A DNA stretch of 64,000 bases from Vibrio gangliei (GCF_026001925.1 NZ_AP021869.1:1488001-1552000), one strand, 5' to 3'. Shown: positions 18,913 through 28,046, counted from the first letter of the stretch. The notes: a model not told the origin generated them from the letters alone. A program made the numbers and translations.

Positions 18913-21701
18913 AGTGATGGCTCCACTTGTGGTTGCGACAGTTCTTGGCTCTCAATTGGTTCGAAAATCTGCCAACTATTTTTGCTGATGTGGTTCTTAC
19001 CATTAGCCTGGTGGATAGGCACACAATAACGAGCGGTGGTTAACGGTGCTGGTGAAGCAAAAATCAGTGCAAAACTGAACTGATTAGCAATCTCTATCAA
19101 GTTAGCTTGGTTCTTGGTATCCAGGGCCAACGCCTCATCCAAATAACATACCGCTTTCATTTGATGACGTTTATCTTGCATTAGATGGAGCATTGCCAGA
19201 CCAGTAACAAGCTTAGCCATCAATACTGTTCCGTTAGAAGCAGCACTATCAATATCTTCAAATGACTCTTGTTGCTGCCCTTGTTTAGCGACGACAAATT
19301 CAAGTCTGAACAAGTCTGCCACTCTTAAGCCTTGGCGTGCATTGCCTTCTTCTATCAGAAGGCTCTTCGCTCGGTCTAACTCTACATCATCAAGAATGCT
19401 ACCTTGATCAAACAGCTCGAAACTCTGACCACTTTCAGTTTGCTCTGCTTGCTGTATTAGTACATTCATCGCATCGACAAGCTGATTCTCCTCAACGGGT
19501 TCAATTTTGAAAATTTTAAGGTCAGACAACTGCCTGTGACTGATTAGCCTGTTAAATTCTTTCATCTTACTTTGTAGAGCATAGAGTCCACCGCGTAGCT
19601 CTCTTAGACTCGCTGTGACGTTTACCACTGCCGAGCGGGCACGTCTTTCCAACGCTTTCTTCTCATTATCTAAACAATGACTGAATTGAATGATGCCTTT
19701 TAACTCTTCATCCTGAGTTTGCGCCATCTGGAACTTTGTAAGCCCCTTCTGAGCTAACTCATTTTTTATGTGGCGCAAGTCTTTGGACAATTTATCGAAG
19801 TCTTTGCAATCCTCGATAAACTGTTCGAGGCGAACAGGTAGATACTCAAGAGACCACTCATCCATCACTATCCATGGGGTATGTGGTTGATCCGAAAGCA
19901 TGCTAAACAGCGATTGATCATCAATTCTTTGATTTTTTAGCTTTTCAACATTTTCATTATCCGTTTTAAGCTGAGCTAGCTTACCTGCAATTTCATTGAT
20001 TTGAGTCGTTATCGTTTTATGCCTTTGTTCTGCATTATCTAGCTCAGCAGTAATGGTTTTTAGCTCTTGCTCAAGCGTCTCTTTTTGCTCAGATCGCTGA
20101 GCCTGACTTTTTGTTAACTGTTGAAGCTTTTGGTAATCCTCAAGATCCTGTTCACACTGTTTGACTGCGCTATTTAATTCACTCTTTTTCCTCTCAGCAG
20201 TTTCGCTTTCTCTACTTACTTCAAGCAGTTGTTTTAGTTCCGTTATTTGCTTATTAACATCACCTATTTCCTCTACCAGCTCCTGTTCTGTTTTTTGAAC
20301 ATGCTGAGGAATAAGCGCCTCAAGTGAAAGTTTTAAACCTGAAAACCAGAGTTGCTCAGACGATTCACCATTGAGCATGTATCGAAGCTGATTGATGTCA
20401 AACGAATACTTCGAAGGTGGCAGTTGCATTACTCGTTGGCTAAGTACTTTGTTCAGCTTTTCTAATTCATCTACACTAAGCACCTTAGAAAGATGAAGGT
20501 ATAAATTGTCGCCCAACGTTTGATGTTGAGAGTGCAACCTTTGCAGCTGATCTTGCTTCTCTTCCAACTGTTTGCCAATCGCGGCAGAAGAAGACCGCTG
20601 TGATTGAACACACAAGGCAGCCTGAGCATCATATTTTTGCTCCGTAGCTTTCAATTGACGCTCTAAAAATGATTGTTCCGGGATCAAGGTAAACCGCTCT
20701 TCCAGCTCTTGTTGCTGCTTCTCTATACGGTTTAATTCTTCCAGTTTATTGGTTAAATCTGTACGCTTTCCTGCACGGGCAATATCTTGGCTTCGGAGAT
20801 CACGTTGTGTTTGCTCAAGCTCAGTTTTTTTCGTTGATAGATTCTTAGTCAGCGTTTGAACATGACCATGCCAATCCTGCAGCAATTCATTCACCTTCGG
20901 CTGGCATGCGGAGATTTTTCCTCGTAACGACAAGGTACGCTCAAACTTTTGTTCAAGCTCTTGAATCGTTTCGATATTATTTACGGCTGCTAGATACTGT
21001 TCGCGTTCTAGATTTATGTCTTGAAATGCTTTTTCCCATTCTTGCTTAAAATCAATACTGGAATTGGGTAGTTCTCGACTAAATATCTTCAGCAAGTAGT
21101 CTTTCACATCACTGGAATTGAGCTTATCGAGCCTGAGCGTTTTGGTTAATACCTGCTGGAACGAACGAGCGTCGCTTACGTGTTCAAGTTTAAATACCGT
21201 AAAGTCGATGTCGCTAGCCTTCTTACTTTTTGAACCACCATAAAGCGAGTGTCGAAATTCTTTATCATTGAATTTATAGACTCGATGCTTCTTCGTCGCT
21301 AAGTGGTTGACTAACTTTGGTTGGGCAACGATATTGCCATCATCTAAACGGAAATCATCTAGGTTTAATTCACCTTTGTAAGCGAAGTATTCGTAGTCAT
21401 AACCTACCCCTTTACCAACACAGCCAAACACCACGGTGCCGGTTTGTGGCAGGATGACTTCTAGCAAGATATAAGCACTGTTATTTGGGAAGTAAAAACG
21501 GCGAGCCTTCTCTAATGAATGAGAGCCGAAATCCATTCTCCTTTGATCTATGATCAGAAGAAATTGGAGTGCGTTGATTAGGCTTGTTTTGCCATGGTTA
21601 TTGGGCGCAATTAGTGAAACAGAGTCATCTAGAGGAAGTTCTGCTCGCTGGTATCCAGCACTGCCAATTAACGCTAAACGTTGGAAACCGTAACTTAGCA
21701 T
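18909..21701 (-). CDS. MksB/JetC-like SMC ATPase of a Wadjet system
   Basis: The 930-residue protein has Walker A APNNHGKTS at 32-40, two long coiled-coil arms (roughly 230-400 and 470-650) separated by a hinge-like region, and a C-terminal head with VCYLDEALALD as Walker B. The length is close to that of Pseudomonas MksB rather than the longer JetC proteins. It is the loop-extruding motor of the complex and binds the MksE and MksF kleisin parts. It overlaps the MksE gene by seven bases and the MksG gene by four. Wadjet complexes sense small circular DNA by its size and cleave it, so this operon should limit plasmids. Confidence 0.88.
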   Translation of the reverse strand: MLSYGFQRLALIGSAGYQRAELPLDDSVSLIAPNNHGKTSLINALQFLLIIDQRRMDFGSHSLEKARRFYFPNNSAYILLEVILPQTGTVVFGCVGKGVGYDYEYFAYKGELNLDDFRLDDGNIVAQPKLVNHLATKKHRVYKFNDKEFRHSLYGGSKSKKASDIDFTVFKLEHVSDARSFQQVLTKTLRLDKLNSSDVKDYLLKIFSRELPNSSIDFKQEWEKAFQDINLEREQYLAAVNNIETIQELEQKFERTLSLRGKISACQPKVNELLQDWHGHVQTLTKNLSTKKTELEQTQRDLRSQDIARAGKRTDLTNKLEELNRIEKQQQELEERFTLIPEQSFLERQLKATEQKYDAQAALCVQSQRSSSAAIGKQLEEKQDQLQRLHSQHQTLGDNLYLHLSKVLSVDELEKLNKVLSQRVMQLPPSKYSFDINQLRYMLNGESSEQLWFSGLKLSLEALIPQHVQKTEQELVEEIGDVNKQITELKQLLEVSRESETAERKKSELNSAVKQCEQDLEDYQKLQQLTKSQAQRSEQKETLEQELKTITAELDNAEQRHKTITTQINEIAGKLAQLKTDNENVEKLKNQRIDDQSLFSMLSDQPHTPWIVMDEWSLEYLPVRLEQFIEDCKDFDKLSKDLRHIKNELAQKGLTKFQMAQTQDEELKGIIQFSHCLDNEKKALERRARSAVVNVTASLRELRGGLYALQSKMKEFNRLISHRQLSDLKIFKIEPVEENQLVDAMNVLIQQAEQTESGQSFELFDQGSILDDVELDRAKSLLIEEGNARQGLRVADLFRLEFVVAKQGQQQESFEDIDSAASNGTVLMAKLVTGLAMLHLMQDKRHQMKAVCYLDEALALDTKNQANLIEIANQFSFALIFASPAPLTTARYCVPIHQANGKNHISKNSWQIFEPIESQELSQPQVEPSL

Positions 21702-22264
21702 GATTCATCTTCCTCATAAGTGGCCGCATCGCTTTCGGATGCTTGCTCTGTAATGGCTTCGAAATGATCAAGGTAGCGATATACCGAAGGCAGTAAACGC
21801 CAATGATTGTTCTCTTGAGCGGCAAAGCCTTTTCGCACTGCGTTGTCGAATATCTTTGCTAGTCCATCTTGGTCGAGCTCTTCCGCATCCAAAAGCTCTT
21901 GATGCTTTTCGTAAACCTCCTCTAGCAAGACATTATCAATCCTCCATTGGTAGAACTGACCAAGGGAGCGACCGCTATCAGCTTGATGGTCAAATATCAC
22001 CATCAGCAATAGTGCTAGCTGGCGTGATTGTTTATTGATGTTCTGGTTACCATCTTCATCATTAAACCAAGCAAAACCCCGCCCATCAATACGCAAGTCA
22101 AAACCGAAGCTAGTAAATAGGTGCTGGTACTGCCCTGATTGCTGTTCTAACTCATGCCATAGAGCTGCATCCGTCGAGCGATTTAGGTGCCTGCCAGAAT
22201 TAAATAGGTTAAATAGCTCAGTCAGATGAGCCAGCTCATTTAAATCGATTTTGCTAGTTTGCAT
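21695..22264 (-). CDS. MksE/JetB-like condensin subunit
   Basis: The protein of about 189 residues has the winged-helix character and size of MksE/JetB: acidic C terminus (ESDAATYEEDESC), a GFAWFNDEDGNQ segment after the first 70 residues and LYRYLDHF-like helices near the end (SVYRYLDHFEAI). I prefer the ATG at 22264, which has AGGA eight bases upstream, over the ATG at 22273. The start overlaps the MksF stop codon. MksE bridges the kleisin and the SMC heads. Confidence 0.82.
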   Translation of the reverse strand: MQTSKIDLNELAHLTELFNLFNSGRHLNRSTDAALWHELEQQSGQYQHLFTSFGFDLRIDGRGFAWFNDEDGNQNINKQSRQLALLLMVIFDHQADSGRSLGQFYQWRIDNVLLEEVYEKHQELLDAEELDQDGLAKIFDNAVRKGFAAQENNHWRLLPSVYRYLDHFEAITEQASESDAATYEEDESC

Positions 22265-23531
22265 TATCAACATCCTTTGCTTTTGTTGAACCAGTTAACA
22301 TCTTTATTTCGTGAGGGTGGTAGGTTACGGCTACTGTGTTCAACGCTGTAGTACTTGAGCTCGTCGCTAATGTACTTTGACACTGAGGGTCACGGACAAG
22401 CTCATGGTAGAGTCGCAACAGCTCCGCATCTGGTAGACGCTGGTAGTTTTCTCTGAGCCACGTCATTAGATTCGTGACCGGTAGCGAGTCAGCAAGTTCT
22501 TCCCTCAGAAGCTCTTCATCAACCCAGTTGATAATTGGACTGATTGGCGCTTCCTCTTCTTCCGGGAATGGCATAGAGCTAGGTTCAAAGTCCAAGAATT
22601 CTGCCATCAACTCACGTACCTCGTTACCCAATTGAATTTTAGTCACGCGGCTACTTTTCCACATTGGCAAACCTTCGGCATTCAGCCCTCGCGCTAAACC
22701 CTTTTTACGAACTTGGCTTAGTTGCTTGCTGATCACCGCTGAAAGTTGGTTGTGCTGCCTTGCTTCCTCTCTTAATGGAAACAAAGTATCGGCACATTGC
22801 TGAGTAATGACTCGTCCTTGGTATCGAAGATCTTTGACTTGATAAGCTATCTGACGCATTGCCAACCTTTGTTGATACAAAGATCCACGCATGGAAAGTA
22901 TGTCAACGGCAGTATCCAATGCTTCTTCCGCCTTTTCTAATAAGGGGTAGAAACTTCCGCCAAGGCCGCTATCCATCATTTCGTTCATTGGTTCTACGTA
23001 TTGGTCATACACTTCTAACACTTCATGGTAACGCCGTTCAATGGGCACATTGGTATCAGCTGATTTTGCCAATTCTGCTATTTCAAAGATGGCTTGTTTG
23101 TCCTGAGTTAACTGTTGGGTAATTTTTCTAACCAGTTCCGACAACCTGTTCGCGCCAGTACGAAGTAAATCGTTGTCCGCCAAATCAAGCCCTTCTAACA
23201 CTTGGCTGGTGGCGTCTTTAATCGCATCAACTCGCGCTTTAAGTACCGCTGATAGGCCTAACTCATGCTCTTGGGTTAAGCCTCTGACAAAGTCCACAAC
23301 TAGAGTGTTTAGCTGATAGTCGCTGCTGCGATTGATAGGCTGCAATATGTCTGCATTAACAAGACTGGTGAGCACAGTATTACTTTCCGCATTTTTGCTT
23401 TTGTACTGATTGATCACCTGTTCAAGTATTCTCAGCTCAAACGCCGGAAACTCTCTCGAAAGCCGAGTTAACTGCTCAACCACCTCCCAATGTTGGTGTA
23501 GCTGAAAGGTGAGACTTTTAGGTGCCGCCAT
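22254..23531 (-). CDS. MksF/JetA-like kleisin subunit
   Basis: The 425-residue, mostly helical protein is the first gene of the four-gene set. The N-terminal 100 residues look like the winged-helix dimer domain of MukF/MksF (FPAFELRILEQVINQYKSK; a short VNADILQPI stretch), the middle is coiled coil (MRGSLYQQRLAMRQIAYQV), and the C-terminal part has the LLREELADSLPVTNLMTWL segment expected to bind the SMC head. In MukF-type systems this subunit dimerises and ties two SMC heads. Position, length and the three recognisable neighbours support the call. Confidence 0.82.
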   Translation of the reverse strand: MAAPKSLTFQLHQHWEVVEQLTRLSREFPAFELRILEQVINQYKSKNAESNTVLTSLVNADILQPINRSSDYQLNTLVVDFVRGLTQEHELGLSAVLKARVDAIKDATSQVLEGLDLADNDLLRTGANRLSELVRKITQQLTQDKQAIFEIAELAKSADTNVPIERRYHEVLEVYDQYVEPMNEMMDSGLGGSFYPLLEKAEEALDTAVDILSMRGSLYQQRLAMRQIAYQVKDLRYQGRVITQQCADTLFPLREEARQHNQLSAVISKQLSQVRKKGLARGLNAEGLPMWKSSRVTKIQLGNEVRELMAEFLDFEPSSMPFPEEEEAPISPIINWVDEELLREELADSLPVTNLMTWLRENYQRLPDAELLRLYHELVRDPQCQSTLATSSSTTALNTVAVTYHPHEIKMLTGSTKAKDVDNAN

Positions 23532-23679
23532 CTGTCATTGCCTTATTTGTAAAATTAAATCCCAACAAACCTATCTCTACGTTGACTCTTAGATACCCCT
23601 TCAATAATATGACGTCAGTAGCGACAGGTAAATACTGAATACATGCACACGTCGCAAAAATGGACAGGAAATAAGCAAT
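23532..23679. promoter_or_regulatory. Divergent promoter region, Wadjet operon and WYL regulator
   Basis: The 148 bases between the two divergent start codons must hold both promoters. The WYL gene has AGGA ten bases before its ATG. Short GCGAC at 23621-23625 and its complement GTCGC at 23651-23655 form the only inverted pair I noticed, and GACGTC at 23611-23616 is a six-base palindrome. These are weak operator candidates. Confidence 0.45.
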
Positions 23680-24540
23680 ATGAAGAAATGGCCAATACGC
23701 TGGGATTTATTGTTTCGCTACCGAGTGATCGAAATTATCGCGTTATGGGAAGGCAGGCTGACTACCAACCATTTAATACAAAACTTTGGCATTGGTCGGC
23801 AGCAAGCTTCTAAAGATATCAACTCTTACCTTTCGGATATTGCACCTGGTAATTTGGTGTACGATAAGTATTTAAAAGGCTATAAACCTAGTGAGAGCTT
23901 TGAACCCAAACTCACCACGGGCCATGCTGATGAATACTTGCACATCTTGTCACGCAGTGAAGATATGGCGGCAACATTCGATTCGCTTGATATGGGTTTT
24001 GACCATACCACCTCTGTTCGCCCTATCGCACGAAATATTTCCCCAGATATATTACGTCCACTAGTTCAAGCAATACGAGAGAAAAAACGTGTCGATATAT
24101 GCTACATGTCATTAAAGAATGGAATTGAAGAAGAGCGGATCATATCTCCTCATACTCTCGTTTGTACCCCAGTGCGATGGCACGTTCGCGCTTATTGTGA
24201 GCACTCAAATGGTTATCGCGATTTTGTATTAAGCCGAATTCGTGGGGTGCCCGACCTGAACGATAAAGCACAGTACAGTAAAAGTGAAGATGTACTCTGG
24301 AATACTGCTATTAATATAGAACTCAAAGCCGATTCTAGACTTAAGGATGAGAAAAAAAAGGTGATCGAATATGATTTCGCTATGAACAATGGTTTACTAA
24401 CAATTGAGACTAATGCCTCTTTAATTCAATACGTACTCGATGCTTATAACATCAATATCTACACTCAGAATGCGGTTCCTGAAGGGCAGCAACTCGAAAT
24501 AAATAATAGACAGGAACTCAAACCATATTTGCCTTATTAG
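23680..24540 (+). CDS. WYL-domain transcriptional regulator of the Wadjet operon
   Basis: The 286-residue protein has an N-terminal winged helix (ALWEGRLTTNHLIQNFGIG, then RQQASKDINSYL), a central WYL domain (VDICYMSLKNG; ERIISPHTLVCTPVRWHV; YRDFVLSRIRGV) and a C-terminal WCX-like tail. The layout and length match the BrxR/CapW group of repressors that stand beside phage-defence operons and respond to a nucleic-acid or nucleotide signal. It is divergent from the Mks/Wadjet operon with a 148-base shared gap, so it very likely controls that operon and itself. Confidence 0.85.
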   Translation: MKKWPIRWDLLFRYRVIEIIALWEGRLTTNHLIQNFGIGRQQASKDINSYLSDIAPGNLVYDKYLKGYKPSESFEPKLTTGHADEYLHILSRSEDMAATFDSLDMGFDHTTSVRPIARNISPDILRPLVQAIREKKRVDICYMSLKNGIEEERIISPHTLVCTPVRWHVRAYCEHSNGYRDFVLSRIRGVPDLNDKAQYSKSEDVLWNTAINIELKADSRLKDEKKKVIEYDFAMNNGLLTIETNASLIQYVLDAYNINIYTQNAVPEGQQLEINNRQELKPYLPY

Positions 24541-24551
24541 TCCCTTAAAAT

Positions 24552-24576
24552 AAAAAAGACACGGTTTGTGCCTTTT
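24552..24576. terminator. Bidirectional terminator
   Basis: Arms of eight bases with one G-T pair (AAAGGCAC against GTGTCTTT on the minus strand) enclose a five-base loop, with T or A runs on both sides. It lies between the converging WYL gene and the LPD25-like gene and can serve both. Confidence 0.65.
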
Positions 24577-24585
24577 AGATTGAGG

Positions 24586-25491
24586 TTACTGGCGACATAC
24601 AGCCAGCTCCCCCAAAGGCACACTTTTAGCCTTATTGTCTTCATCCCAAAACCGCTGTTTGCGTACTTTCCAGCCATGATACAGATAGTTATTTTCCGTT
24701 CGGTAATTGCCAGCCCCCATCGAATAGTTTTCTCGATGTTCCTTGCTTTGGGTTTTGTCATGCAAGAACGCCGTATCAGGATGATTTAAACAGGCTTTAC
24801 GCATCTCAGGGAAGCGTTGCAGGGTGTGTTTAGACCAAGATAAGATGATAGTTTTAATGGTTTTGGATTCATAATCACCGGTATGTGGACAACTGTTTTC
24901 ACTGTCGTATTCAGTTAAAGTAGCTATGATGGCGGCCTTTGCCCATTTGGGAATATCTAAGCTTTGTTGAAAGGCTTCTTCCTGTTGCTGGTGGAGACGA
25001 ATGGCTTCTTCTCGGGCTTTGACCTGTTCGCGTCTTTGGGCTTCTTGCTCACGCTTGACTTGTTCGATGATGTGATTTGCCTTCGCTCTGGCTTGTTGCA
25101 CTTGATTTCGGTCGAGTTGGTATGTCGAGATAAGCTTCATCAACTCAAGCTGGTGCTCTTCTCGCATCCAGGTCATTTCAGGTTTATCGTGATTTTGCTG
25201 GTGGTAGTCATACACCGACAAGCAATGGTCGCTAAACCCTAAATCATTCATGTTACAGCCTAAGTCCAAACGGCACTTGTGCTCACTGTCATCACTAAAG
25301 GTGACCGTGACAAAGGTCTTATCATAACCACCTTTAGGGTTATCTAACGCCACTTCTAGCGCTTTTTGCTCAAAATCCTCAAAGTCCCAAACATCACCGG
25401 TTTGAAACTGGCGAGATTCAGAGCCGTGGATGAATACGGTAGTCGGAGTGATCTTTTTATTGGATGCTGGTTCACTATTAGATGATTTCAT
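24586..25491 (-). CDS. LPD25-like accessory protein
   Basis: The protein of about 301 residues has an N-terminal domain that resembles the large polyvalent protein-associated domain LPD25 (QTGDVWDFEDFEQKAL; KTFVTVTFSDDSEHKCRLDLG, residues about 30-90). A lysine/glutamine-rich coiled coil follows (ANHIIEQVKREQEAQRREQ) and the C-terminal third is basic and aromatic. LPD domains usually sit in very large plasmid or phage proteins; here it stands alone. I chose the ATG at 25491, with AGGAATACATC before it, because the upstream 20 residues of the longer frame are cysteine-rich and unlike the rest. Its function is unknown. Confidence 0.65.
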   Translation of the reverse strand: MKSSNSEPASNKKITPTTVFIHGSESRQFQTGDVWDFEDFEQKALEVALDNPKGGYDKTFVTVTFSDDSEHKCRLDLGCNMNDLGFSDHCLSVYDYHQQNHDKPEMTWMREEHQLELMKLISTYQLDRNQVQQARAKANHIIEQVKREQEAQRREQVKAREEAIRLHQQQEEAFQQSLDIPKWAKAAIIATLTEYDSENSCPHTGDYESKTIKTIILSWSKHTLQRFPEMRKACLNHPDTAFLHDKTQSKEHRENYSMGAGNYRTENNYLYHGWKVRKQRFWDEDNKAKSVPLGELAVCRQ

Positions 25492-25652
25492 GATGTATTC
25501 CTTTTTTATTATTTGAATGCAAGAGCTACAGGCACAACAAATCACTACCAATAGACGGCGCTCAATCTGGTGTACCTTGGTTTATGTGTTAATGATGCAG
25601 GCTGGGGTTTTCTTGCTGGTGGATGCACTTGAAGCAGTGAGGATAGATGGTG

Positions 25653-26111
25653 TTAACCAATCAGCATGACTTTAATGTCATCAAACTGGTTAGCGTTCAT
25701 GGCGTTTAAAAACGCGCCTTCCCACTGCTGATAGAGCTTAATCGCCTTTGGGTTATCCTCCATTTTCTGCCAATCCCCTTTAGGCGTTAATAAGCATTTA
25801 CCGGATTGAAAATCAAAATCTAGCCAGCGTGTTAATGCGATAGATTGAGCGGTTAAATAACCATAAACGCTAATGTAAGCCAGTTCCCATTGATGAATAT
25901 CTCTTCGCTTTAGCGCTATCTCAACAGGCCTTAGACCGCCTAATTCAGCCTTGTATTGGCTATCTTTAATGCGGATGGTTACGTAATGGATATTGTCTAA
26001 TGTTAGCCTTGATGTTTTCGTAAGGTGCTCATGAACAGATTTGATAATGGCCCCTTTTAAGTCATGGTGAATATCGATAAACGAAATAGGATTAATGGTC
26101 ATAATGCACAT
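25653..26111 (-). CDS. DUF2787 family protein, copy 1
   Basis: This protein of about 152 residues resembles DUF2787, a family I know from Vibrio islands and related mobile elements. It shares with the second copy at 28382-28879 the pattern FRDESYSAENGGFHPVEI (here IKDSQYKAELGGLRPVEI), a WELAYISVYGY block, LDFDFQSGKCL, and the QQWEGAFLNAM block. The start at 26111 has GAGG six bases upstream; an ATG three codons downstream is possible. The role of the family is not known to me; it travels with RadC and AlpA-type genes. Confidence 0.75.
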   Translation of the reverse strand: MCIMTINPISFIDIHHDLKGAIIKSVHEHLTKTSRLTLDNIHYVTIRIKDSQYKAELGGLRPVEIALKRRDIHQWELAYISVYGYLTAQSIALTRWLDFDFQSGKCLLTPKGDWQKMEDNPKAIKLYQQWEGAFLNAMNANQFDDIKVMLIG

Positions 26112-26152
26112 GCACTGCCTCATGTTTGGTGAGTCATCGTAAGCGACGAAAA

Positions 26153-26172
26153 AGCCGCCAGAATTGGCGGCT
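26153..26172 (-). terminator. Intrinsic terminator of the small exported protein gene
   Basis: Perfect eight-base arms AGCCGCCA / TGGCGGCT enclose a four-base loop, followed on the minus strand by TTTTTCG. It starts 26 bases past the stop codon of the 88-residue gene. Confidence 0.85.
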
Positions 26173-26198
26173 GAGTGAGTGGAAAAGTAGAACGCTTT

Positions 26199-26465
26199 TT
26201 AGTGTTCGTTAACGGCGATTTTACTGGCGCTGCTTTTGCTCTTATCCGAACCTTGCTGAGTGGTTTCAGCTTTTGGCTTATACTCTTTCTCCGTGAGCTT
26301 CTCGGATTTATCAGTTTTATGATTTGCTGGGTAACCACAGTTAATCGCGCCACTTTGACACATTTCAATGTTAGAGCCGCCTAAGCTACCGCCTTGAGCT
26401 AATGCTGATTCAGGGGTAAGTGTTAATAACGAGGTGATGAATAATAACGTTGCTTGAATGTTCAT
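26199..26465 (-). CDS. Small exported protein
   Basis: The 88-residue product starts with a clear signal peptide (MNIQATLLFITSLLTL, cleavage likely after ALA in ESALAQGG). The mature part is short, hydrophilic and lysine-rich, with two cysteines (MCQSGAINCGYPANHK) near its N terminus that could pair in the periplasm. GGAAAG lies five bases before the ATG and a strong terminator follows, so the gene is real. It resembles no protein I can name. Its codon use is AT-rich like the neighbours. Confidence 0.6.
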   Translation of the reverse strand: MNIQATLLFITSLLTLTPESALAQGGSLGGSNIEMCQSGAINCGYPANHKTDKSEKLTEKEYKPKAETTQQGSDKSKSSASKIAVNEH

Positions 26466-26531
26466 AATGCTTTCCAGTTATGATGCCAATCTTTAATTGG
26501 TAAATGTAATGTGATGGTGAGTGTTGTTGCT

Positions 26532-27341
26532 TTATTGATAAACGAGTTGCAGCGCCTCAATAAATTGAATAGAGATGGATTTAGCCTCCTGTCCGTATTT
26601 TTGGGTTTCTCGGGTTTGATAAAGTAAAAAGGTGCCCTCCTCTTTAACTTGCAGCTCAATCGGCATGATTTTTTGTTCACGCGAAGTTACGCAACCGGAT
26701 ACGTAATAACGCATCAGTAAATGTTGCTCTCGGTATAACGCCGATAAAATAAGCTCAACCGTAGGGCTAAGCGGCTCAGTTAACCAATGACCTAATCGCT
26801 CAGGCGCTATGGTGAGTTTTTTGAGCCAATGCTTATCGCGCATGTATTCATTGAAAAGCTGAAAGCGCTCATAGTGAGGTTTTAAGTGCTCACTCAAACG
26901 ATGACGAATTTCCTTGGGAAGTAAGGCGTTAAGGTGAGCTTCTACTAGATAAGCCACAAGCTCGGTGTGTGAGAACCGCTCTAATAATGAGGCCCGGTAG
27001 CGAATGCCATGGGTTCGACCAAGCAACACTTGCTCAATGCCCAGTAGGTTTCGGACACGTTCATTATTTAAAATGCGACGTACGGCATGGTAATCGGTCG
27101 AGCTGCCTCTATCGATGACCGCATCGGCCAGCTCTTGGTAAGTGATTGGCTTCGCGGGCGGATGTGGTATCACCTCGGCTAAGCACAATAAGGTTTCGAT
27201 AGTTTTAAGTTGATGTTTTGGCACAGCAAGGCGTCGCCTGTCGTTATTTAATATGACACCCGAGGATAAACACGACCTTTGCATATGGTGCAAAGTAAAA
27301 ATTATTGTCTTAAAAGTTGTATGGATATTGAGCTTAGTCAC
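26532..27341 (-). CDS. WYL-like regulator, copy A
   Basis: The 269-residue frame has an N-terminal helix-turn-helix-like part (TYQELADAVIDRGSSTDYHAVRRIL) and a C-terminal region with the shape of a WYL domain (LILSALYREQHLLMRYYVSG, then KIMPIELQVKEEGTFLLYQ). The start is uncertain. The longest frame opens with GTG at 27341, while an ATG at 27284 lies in the middle of a 19-base palindrome (27277-27295) that could be an operator; neither has a good ribosome site. It follows the copy-B gene by 26 bases, so the two are probably one operon and may form a heterodimer. Regulatory role inferred. Confidence 0.6.
   Translation of the reverse strand: MTKLNIHTTFKTIIFTLHHMQRSCLSSGVILNNDRRRLAVPKHQLKTIETLLCLAEVIPHPPAKPITYQELADAVIDRGSSTDYHAVRRILNNERVRNLLGIEQVLLGRTHGIRYRASLLERFSHTELVAYLVEAHLNALLPKEIRHRLSEHLKPHYERFQLFNEYMRDKHWLKKLTIAPERLGHWLTEPLSPTVELILSALYREQHLLMRYYVSGCVTSREQKIMPIELQVKEEGTFLLYQTRETQKYGQEAKSISIQFIEALQLVYQ
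27277..27295. promoter_or_regulatory. 19-base palindrome near the start of WYL-like copy A
   Basis: CTTTGCA and TGCAAAG flank a five-base centre (TATGG). The core TTGCA-N5-TGCAA recurs at 36890-36904 in front of the YaaW-like operon, over its candidate -10 element. A common binding site is possible. Confidence 0.4.
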
Positions 27342-27367
27342 ACTTTTGCTATGGATAATGATGACCG

Positions 27368-27997
27368 CTAGTACTCATCCACCCACAACAAACACACCAC
27401 TAATCGCATAACGGATAAGGTTGCATCGGTTTCTTTCAAAGCAGACTTATTTATCTGATAGCGCAACCACCAACCTTGACTGTTAAGCACCAAGGCTTGC
27501 GGCATTAAACGCAGTGATTGACCGATGAACACACAATCTATTTCCCGCTGGTTCAGCATGGCTTTCTTTATCGGACTTAATATGGTGAGGTATCGCTTAG
27601 GCAAGATAGGCAACTCAATCTCAATATGCTCCAGGTAATTCTTCCAAAACGCCGATGAAAGTAATCGTGTTTGATTGTCTTCCAATCGGGTGGCTAATTG
27701 CAGGGAGGTGCCATCAGGCAGTAAGGGATAAAAGTAACGAGACAGCCAATACAGCAGCGCATCTTGATGATAAGTAACAAATAGCTGGTGGCTCGATTGT
27801 CGATATAAGTACTGTTTCTCCCCTTTTCTCTCCTCAACAAACCCCGCCGTCACCCATGCCTTTAACCAACGGCGCAAGGTATGATTCGAGCAAATTATTC
27901 CAATCGATACGCATTGCCCATGCAGGGATTGTAACGTTGTCCAAGACCGCCTGGGCAATACATGATAAAGCCTGAGCATGGATTCAAATTGACGCAT
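27368..27997 (-). CDS. WYL-like / helix-turn-helix protein, copy B
   Basis: The protein of about 209 residues starts at ATG 27997 or 28000, both downstream of AGGGGAA; the longer frame reads through the upstream terminator and is unlikely. The N-terminal part has a helix-turn-helix-like region (LHGQCVSIGIICSNHTLRRWL, residues about 22-45) followed by VEERKGEKQYLYR. The C-terminal part (AMLNQREIDCVFIGQSLRLMPQALVLNSQGWWLRYQINK in pieces) has the strand pattern of a WYL domain. With copy A it makes a regulator pair next to the RadC operon. Assignment is by shape, not by clear identity. Confidence 0.55.
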   Translation of the reverse strand: MRQFESMLRLYHVLPRRSWTTLQSLHGQCVSIGIICSNHTLRRWLKAWVTAGFVEERKGEKQYLYRQSSHQLFVTYHQDALLYWLSRYFYPLLPDGTSLQLATRLEDNQTRLLSSAFWKNYLEHIEIELPILPKRYLTILSPIKKAMLNQREIDCVFIGQSLRLMPQALVLNSQGWWLRYQINKSALKETDATLSVMRLVVCLLWVDEY

Positions 27998-28046
27998 CAT
28001 TTCCCCTATATTGTTATGATGAACCGTATAAGCCAATATAGAAAAA

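Noticed and set aside
25492..25551. Longer LPD25-like start with a cysteine-rich leader
   Set aside because: The leader resembles no signal peptide that fits the protein, while the downstream ATG at 25491 has a good ribosome site.
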